64,000 bases of DNA from CAG-411 sp050875145 (GTDB lineage Bacteria; Bacillota; Clostridia; Lachnospirales; Lachnospiraceae): contig JBNMLH010000002.1 of the NCBI GenBank assembly GCA_050875145.1, forward strand, positions 202,144 to 266,143. Reading direction: 5' to 3'. Below the pieces are notes generated by a model. It searched no databases. It was not told the origin of the DNA and saw only the letters and a program-made list of their open reading frames with translations. A program made the position numbers and the translations under genes. Below, piece by piece: positions 59,953 to 64,000 of the stretch; within the stretch, counting starts at the first letter, position 1; every line of letters starts with the position of its first letter.

Positions 59953-60000
59953 TGTTTCAGATGTATCAGTTGTTTCTATTTTGAAGAAGGGTAGATTATT

Positions 60001-60029
60001 TTGACATCCCTAGAAAAAATTAGTATAAT
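60001..60029 (+). promoter_or_regulatory. Sigma-A promoter of the HAD-ClC genes
   Basis: TTGACA, 17-base spacer, TATAAT: perfect consensus on both hexamers, about 33 bases ahead of the HAD gene. Confidence 0.85.
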
Positions 60030-60062
60030 AGCAACGCTGAATAAATTGCAAAGGAGAATATT

Positions 60063-60782
60063 ATGTATAAAAATTATGTGTTTGATTTATATGGAACTTT
60101 AGTGGATATTCGTACAAATGAAAATAAAGCGTATTTGTGGGATAAGATGACGGAAATAATGGGATTTTATGGTGCTGTCTATGAAAGACAGGAATTAAAA
60201 CAAAAATATCAGCTTTACAGTAAAGAATTGGAGGAAAAAATGAAAGAAACAGAGCCATATCCAGAAATAGATTTGGCAAAAGTATTTCAGAGATTATTCG
60301 AAGAAAAACAGGTGAATGTTGAAGAAGAAAAAATAGAATTTATTATGAATATGTTTCGAGTTGTGTCAACTAAGTTCATTCGATTGTACGATGGTGTTAT
60401 TCCGTTTTTAGAGGAATTAAAAAGAAAAGGAAAGAAGATATATTTACTATCCAATGCACAAAGAAACTTTACCAGACCAGAATTAGCGTATTTAGGCATT
60501 GAAAAATATTTTGATGGCATTTTGATTTCTTCAGAGGAAGGATGTAAGAAACCAGGAAAATCTTTTTATGCAAAATTATTAGAGCGTTATCATTTGAATC
60601 CCAAGGAAAGCATTATGATTGGAAATGATTCTGTTTCTGATATCCGTGGTTCTTATGAAATGGGAATGGATTCTCTTTATATTCATACAGAAATTTCTCC
60701 AGAATGTGTAGACGATTTAAAAAGCAAATATACAATTATGGATGGAGATTTTATGAAGGTTTCCGGTATGATATTAAAATAG
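60063..60782 (+). CDS. HAD-superfamily hydrolase (phosphatase-like)
   Basis: A 239-residue haloacid-dehalogenase fold hydrolase. Motif I is FDLYGTLVDI (nucleophile Asp near residue 8), motif II LLSNAQRNF, motif III the Lys in EEGCKKPGKSFY, and motif IV IMIGNDSVSDIRGS. A helical cap at about 15-90 puts it in subfamily I, near YjjG/phosphoglycolate phosphatase types. Motif I has Tyr-Gly where the phosphatases usually have Asp (DxDGT becomes DLYGT), so the second Asp is missing; such Y variants occur in 2-haloacid dehalogenases and in YjjG-like members. Substrate unknown. The ClC gene follows by 15 bases. Confidence 0.85.
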   Translation: MYKNYVFDLYGTLVDIRTNENKAYLWDKMTEIMGFYGAVYERQELKQKYQLYSKELEEKMKETEPYPEIDLAKVFQRLFEEKQVNVEEEKIEFIMNMFRVVSTKFIRLYDGVIPFLEELKRKGKKIYLLSNAQRNFTRPELAYLGIEKYFDGILISSEEGCKKPGKSFYAKLLERYHLNPKESIMIGNDSVSDIRGSYEMGMDSLYIHTEISPECVDDLKSKYTIMDGDFMKVSGMILK

Positions 60783-60797
60783 GAAGGAAGAAATAAA

Positions 60798-62009
60798 ATG
60801 TGCACAGAAAACAGATATAGGAAAGGAATGATAATTTGTATCATTGCAGTTGTTATTGGTGTTGCAGTCGGTGCGATAGATGCAGTGTTTGGAAGGGTTT
60901 TATTACTGATAACAGATGTAAGAGATGCACATCCTAGATATTTCATTCCGTTTCTGGCATTTGCTGGTCTGTTTATTGTTTTTGTTTATGAACGTTATGG
61001 GGGAAAAAGTAGTAGAGGAATGGGGCTTATTTTTGATGTTGCACATGGCAAAGAGAAGGAAATACCACTGCGTTTAATTCCGTTTGTAACAATTGGTACA
61101 TGGATTACACATTTATTTGGAGGAAGTGCAGGTAGAGAAGGGGTTGCTGTGCAAATCGGTGGAACGCTTTCTTATGAGATTGCTAGAAAACTTCCTATAA
61201 AAAATGTGTCTAACATTCTTTTGATTGTTGGAATGGCAGCGGGATTTGGGGGCTTGTTCCGAACACCTGTGGCAGCAACTTTTTTCGCGGTAGAAGTATT
61301 AACCGCGGGAATTATAGCATATGAGGCAATCTTTCCGTCCTTTTTAGCGGCCTATACGGCAAGTGTTGTTTCTGGAAAATTAGGATTGGAAAAGTTTGCA
61401 TGTACAGTGAATGTTAAAATTTCTTTTAACGAAAAAACAATGATCCAATTAATCTTATTGGGTGTACTTTTTGGAATCGTAGGATACATTTTTTCAAAGG
61501 GATTACAATGGGGAAAGAAACAATTTTCTAAATGGTTTCCTAATAAATATGTACGGATTGGCATAACAGGGCTTTTTTTGAGTATATTTCTTCTTGTAAT
61601 TTATTGGGGAAGATATGCAGGACTTGGGACAAATTTAATACATGCAAGTTTTTACGGTGAACGGATTTATTTGTATGATTGGGTGTTGAAGCTTGTTTTT
61701 ACTATTATAACCTTAGCAGCCGGTTTTCAGGGAGGAGAAGTGACGCCATTATTCTCTATTGGCGCAAGTTTAGGAGTTGTATTATCCGGAGTATTTGGAT
61801 TACCTGTGGAGTTCGTTGCAGCACTTGGTTATGCGGCTGTTTTTGGTAGTGCAACGAATACTATGCTAGCACCGATTTTTATTGGTGGAGAAGTGTTTGG
61901 GTTTGAGAACACTCCTTACTTTGTGCTAGTATGTATGGTAGCCTTTGCAATAAATAGAAATTCGTCAATTTATGCAGGACAAGAATTATATGTGAAAGAG
62001 CAGGCATAA
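60798..62009 (+). CDS. ClC-family anion channel/antiporter
   Basis: A 403-residue ClC protein with about ten membrane helices. The selectivity-filter region is GGSAGREGVAVQIGG, with the gating Glu in GREG, followed by GFGGLFRTPVAATFFAVEV. The position of the classical GSGIP reads KSSRGMGLI, and later GLGTNLIHASFYG, so it is not a standard chloride ClC. The GREGVAVQ pattern resembles the fluoride-exporting ClC group. There is no cytoplasmic CBS domain. I see no fluoride riboswitch upstream. It is probably co-transcribed with the HAD gene. Confidence 0.85.
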   Translation: MCTENRYRKGMIICIIAVVIGVAVGAIDAVFGRVLLLITDVRDAHPRYFIPFLAFAGLFIVFVYERYGGKSSRGMGLIFDVAHGKEKEIPLRLIPFVTIGTWITHLFGGSAGREGVAVQIGGTLSYEIARKLPIKNVSNILLIVGMAAGFGGLFRTPVAATFFAVEVLTAGIIAYEAIFPSFLAAYTASVVSGKLGLEKFACTVNVKISFNEKTMIQLILLGVLFGIVGYIFSKGLQWGKKQFSKWFPNKYVRIGITGLFLSIFLLVIYWGRYAGLGTNLIHASFYGERIYLYDWVLKLVFTIITLAAGFQGGEVTPLFSIGASLGVVLSGVFGLPVEFVAALGYAAVFGSATNTMLAPIFIGGEVFGFENTPYFVLVCMVAFAINRNSSIYAGQELYVKEQA

Positions 62010-62063
62010 ACGATGGGAGAAAACATATAGTAAAATAGGCTTGATTTGCAAGGGGAGAAATAT

Positions 62064-62321
62064 ATGCGAATTTGTCAATTGAGACAAAAAGAAGTTATCA
62101 ATATCTGTACAGGAACAAGAATGGGATTTATTTCGGATTTAGAATTTGATTTAGAAACAGGAAGAATTATTGCGATTATTGTTCCAGGACCGTGTAAATT
62201 ATGGGGAATCTTAGGGAGGGACCATGAGTTTGTGATACCGTTTCAATGTATAACAAATGTTGGACCAGACATTGTACTTGTGGAAATAGATGAGAAAGAA
62301 TGTCTTAAAAAAATTATATAA
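62064..62321 (+). CDS. YlmC/YmxH-family PRC-barrel protein
   Basis: An 85-residue PRC-barrel protein: MRICQLRQKEVINICTGTRM, GFISDLEFDLETGRIIAIIV, and a C-terminal CITNVGPDIVLVEID. The start at 62064 follows AGGGGAG. YlmC/YmxH proteins are conserved in spore formers and expressed during sporulation; biochemical role unknown. It is followed by a promoter for nrdR. Confidence 0.88.
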   Translation: MRICQLRQKEVINICTGTRMGFISDLEFDLETGRIIAIIVPGPCKLWGILGRDHEFVIPFQCITNVGPDIVLVEIDEKECLKKII

Positions 62322-62361
62322 TTTAATATTGCTTATTTGTAAATAGTAAGAGAGGTTTTGA

Positions 62362-62390
62362 TTGACGGGGAAAGCAAGATTGCATATAAT
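62362..62390 (+). promoter_or_regulatory. Sigma-A promoter of nrdR
   Basis: TTGACG, 17-base spacer, TATAAT, about 57 bases ahead of the ATG. Confidence 0.75.
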
Positions 62391-62446
62391 TATTTTAGTG
62401 GATTAATAGGTTTAGACATTGTTTATGAAAGATTGAGGATGAGAGT

Positions 62447-62911
62447 ATGAAATGTCCATTTTGTGGAAAAGAAAATACAAAAGTAATTGATTCCAGACCG
62501 TCAGATGATGATACATCCATCAGAAGACGTCGTCAATGCGAAATTTGTAAGAGGCGTTTTACGACCTATGAGAATGTAGAAATGTTACCACTTGTCGTAA
62601 TAAAAAAGGATCTTACCAGAGAACCTTATGACAGGGCAAAGTTAAAAGAGGGGATATTTCGTTCTTGTATTAAACGTCCTATTTCCATGGAAGAGCAGAG
62701 TGAATTGTTAGATGGTATTGAAGCTGCTATTTTTGAACGCGAAGAAAAGGAAATATCTACAACGGAAATTGGGGAAATGGTATTAAATCGTTTAGAGCAT
62801 TTAGATGCAGTAGCATATATTCGTTTTGCATCTGTATATCGGGATTTTGAGGATATGGATAGTTTTCGCCGAGAAATTGAAAAATTACAGAGTAAAAATA
62901 TAGTAAAGTAA
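62447..62911 (+). CDS. nrdR: Transcriptional repressor NrdR
   Basis: A 154-residue protein of standard length. The N-terminal zinc ribbon is MKCPFCGKENTKVIDSRPSD ... RRRRQCEICKRRFTTYE, followed by the ATP-cone domain (VVIKKDLTREPYDRAKLKEG, VLNRLEHLDAVAYIRFASVY). NrdR senses (d)ATP and represses ribonucleotide reductase genes. No NrdR box pair is obvious in this window, consistent with nrd genes lying elsewhere. Confidence 0.97.
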   Translation: MKCPFCGKENTKVIDSRPSDDDTSIRRRRQCEICKRRFTTYENVEMLPLVVIKKDLTREPYDRAKLKEGIFRSCIKRPISMEEQSELLDGIEAAIFEREEKEISTTEIGEMVLNRLEHLDAVAYIRFASVYRDFEDMDSFRREIEKLQSKNIVK

Positions 62912-63023
62912 ACTATTTGTAATTATAGATATTTGAAATTCTTGAATTATATATGGAAAGTTGCAATGTAATGTTGTTTGGTTGAGTAGATTTACATTAA
63001 TAGTTGCGATTTGGTGATAGAAA

Positions 63024-63049
63024 AGCACTTGAAAAAAGTGCTTTTTTTG
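63024..63049 (+). terminator. Terminator overlapping the yifB promoter
   Basis: AGCACTT and AAGTGCT pair around a short loop, followed by seven T. The same stretch contains the -35 (TTGAAA, 63029) of a promoter with TATAAT at 63051-63056 and a 16-base spacer, so the nrdR terminator and the next promoter are fused. Confidence 0.75.
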
Positions 63050-63056
63050 ATATAAT
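63029..63056 (+). promoter_or_regulatory. Promoter of the YifB/ComM gene
   Basis: TTGAAA, 16-base spacer, TATAAT at 63051-63056, 46 bases before the ATG at 63102. It overlaps the preceding terminator hairpin. Confidence 0.6.
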
Positions 63057-63101
63057 AAAACAAGGTAATATACTTTCATCGCTGTGGTGAAAGGAGTTTC
63101 T

Positions 63102-64000
63102 ATGTATTTTCATAGTTATTGTGCAGCAATACAAGGGATTGATGCACATATCATTTCTGTGGAAGTCGATGTTTGTGATGGACTTCCCATGTTTTCTTTA
63201 GTTGGTCTGCTAAGTTCAGAGACAAAGGAGGCCAAAGATCGAGTTCGTATTTCTGTACGAAATTCCGGATATCGTATCCCAACGAAACATATAACAGTAA
63301 ATTTATCACCTGCGGATATAAGAAAAGAAGGGACTGCGTTTGACCTTGCTATTGCGGTAGCATTGTTAGCTGCATTTGGAAGAATACCACAAGAGTGTTT
63401 GGAAAATGTAATGTTTATTGGAGAATTAAGCCTAAATGGTGAAATTAAGCGGGTAAATGGTGTGCTTCCTATGGTGTATGCAGCTAAAAAGAAGCAAATG
63501 AAATATTGTTTTGTAGCCAGAGAAAATATGGCAGAAGCTGCAATGGTTGAGGGAATTGAAGTGAAAGGTGTCAAAAATTTAAAAGAAGTGGTGGAATATT
63601 TTACATTAAACCGAGAAATAGCAACTACAACAGTAACTGCATTTGCGGAGCAGATAGAAGAAAGAATGGAAGATTTTTCAGAAGTTTCTGGGCAGGAAAT
63701 GGTAAAGAGGGCATTAGAAATTGGTGTTTGCGGGATGCATAATGTATTGATGATAGGTCCTCCTGGTGCGGGAAAGACTATGTTGGCTAAGAGGATTCCA
63801 TCTATTATGCCTGAATTGACGTTTGAGGAGAGTTTGGAAATATCCAAAATTTATAGTATTTCTGGTTTGTTAGATGAAAATTATGCTTACATTAAAAAAA
63901 GACCTTTTCGGAGTCCACATCATTCCATAACATCCACTTCTTTAATCGGAGGAGGGTATCGTGTAAAACCCGGTGAAGTATGTCTGGCAGATGGAGGTGT
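63102..64000 (+). CDS. YifB/ComM-family Mg-chelatase-like AAA ATPase (partial, 3' end missing)
   Basis: The first 299 codons of a protein usually about 500 residues long; the window ends inside it. It starts MYFHSYCAAIQGIDAHIISV after AAGGAG. The N-terminal part is the Lon-like/ribosomal S5-fold domain of this family (PMFSLVGLLSSETKEAKDRV, TVNLSPADIRKEGTAFDLAI, FIGELSLNGEI). The AAA part begins with the Walker A GPPGAGKTMLAKRIPSI and continues with RPFRSPHHSITSTSLIGGG. ComM acts as a hexameric helicase for branch migration in natural transformation; many non-competent bacteria also carry it. Confidence 0.93.
   Translation, partial: MYFHSYCAAIQGIDAHIISVEVDVCDGLPMFSLVGLLSSETKEAKDRVRISVRNSGYRIPTKHITVNLSPADIRKEGTAFDLAIAVALLAAFGRIPQECLENVMFIGELSLNGEIKRVNGVLPMVYAAKKKQMKYCFVARENMAEAAMVEGIEVKGVKNLKEVVEYFTLNREIATTTVTAFAEQIEERMEDFSEVSGQEMVKRALEIGVCGMHNVLMIGPPGAGKTMLAKRIPSIMPELTFEESLEISKIYSISGLLDENYAYIKKRPFRSPHHSITSTSLIGGGYRVKPGEVCLADGG

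Noticed and set aside
59953..60062. Fluoride riboswitch for the ClC gene
   Set aside because: The leader after the perfect promoter is only about 30 bases, too short for the motif, and the conserved residues are not seen.
63116..63847. Minus-strand open frame of 243 codons
   Set aside because: It lies wholly inside the yifB/comM gene, which has a clear ribosome binding site and conserved motifs; the minus frame is a shadow of it.

Overview
The window is AT-rich chromosomal DNA from an endospore-forming Gram-positive anaerobe, most likely a gut member of the Lachnospiraceae or a close clostridial relative. The placement rests on gene content only: an Rnf complex in the order rnfCDGEAB, the sporulation genes spoIIID, a YlmC/YmxH-type PRC-barrel protein and a clostridial polysaccharide deacetylase, mini-RNase III, a large secreted modular alpha-amylase, FeoA-FeoA-FeoB with its Cys-rich partner, strong AGGAGG ribosome binding sites and TTGACA-17-TATAAT promoters. 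It looks like core chromosome. I see no transposase, integrase, phage module, CRISPR array or rRNA.

Layout. 1-2700: end of a membrane protein, a lipoprotein and a small membrane protein of unknown role, spoIIID, and a convergent secreted CHAP-domain protein. 3039-9921: the Rnf operon followed by an AraC-type regulator with a receiver-like domain lacking the phospho-acceptor Asp. 9958-11241: an orphan FliD-like protein on the minus strand. 11614-13886: rpmG-secE-nusG-rplK-rplA with two putative L1 autoregulatory leaders. 14022-16158: nadB-nadC for NAD synthesis. 16451-22000: polysaccharide deacetylase, a small secreted protein, and a 1232-residue alpha-amylase that shares a C-terminal module with it. 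22361-26732: cytidylate kinase-like protein, gltX, UvrD/PcrA-type helicase. 26819-29803 (minus): DUF1292 protein, LCP ligase and polyprenyl-phosphate sugar transferase. 30113-36168: HtrA, ClpX-like unfoldase, AraC regulator and Csp-like subtilase. 36329-38744: DUF4186 protein, a small zinc-ribbon protein, hisC, and a stand-alone receiver protein. 38912-39063: tRNA-Val and tRNA-Met. 39221-41938: SulP transporter and ispF. 42082-45087 (minus): PAS-GGDEF-GGDEF-EAL protein. 45457-48054: cysS-mrnC-rlmB. 48165-49680 (minus): DUF4956 and VTC-domain proteins, then tRNA-Thr (minus). 50311-55919: two unrecognised coiled-coil proteins, then a YhaO/SbcD-like nuclease and a membrane-anchored YhaN/SbcC-like ATPase. 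56018-59892: a DtxR-family repressor facing feoA-feoA-feoB and a Cys-rich partner. 60063-64000: HAD phosphatase, ClC transporter, YlmC/YmxH, nrdR and the start of a YifB/ComM ATPase that runs off the end.

How the parts fit. Rnf couples ferredoxin oxidation to NAD reduction and ion pumping, nadBC supply NAD, and FeoAB supplies the iron needed by Rnf's many Fe-S clusters. The feo promoter region carries three copies of a TTAG-N6-CTAA inverted repeat next to the divergent DtxR-type gene, which suggests direct iron control. The envelope and starch genes fit a carbohydrate-degrading gut bacterium.

Most worth following up: the 50-56 kb coiled-coil plus nuclease/ATPase neighbourhood; short Cys-rich C-terminal tails recurring in RnfE, the FeoB partner and IspF; paired L1-type leader motifs in front of rplK and rplA; the feo operator array; and a perfect inverted repeat just downstream of a strong promoter in front of the CHAP gene. 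Start sites were re-chosen from ribosome binding sites where the longest reading frame was implausible. All functions are assigned from reading the sequence, without database searches.
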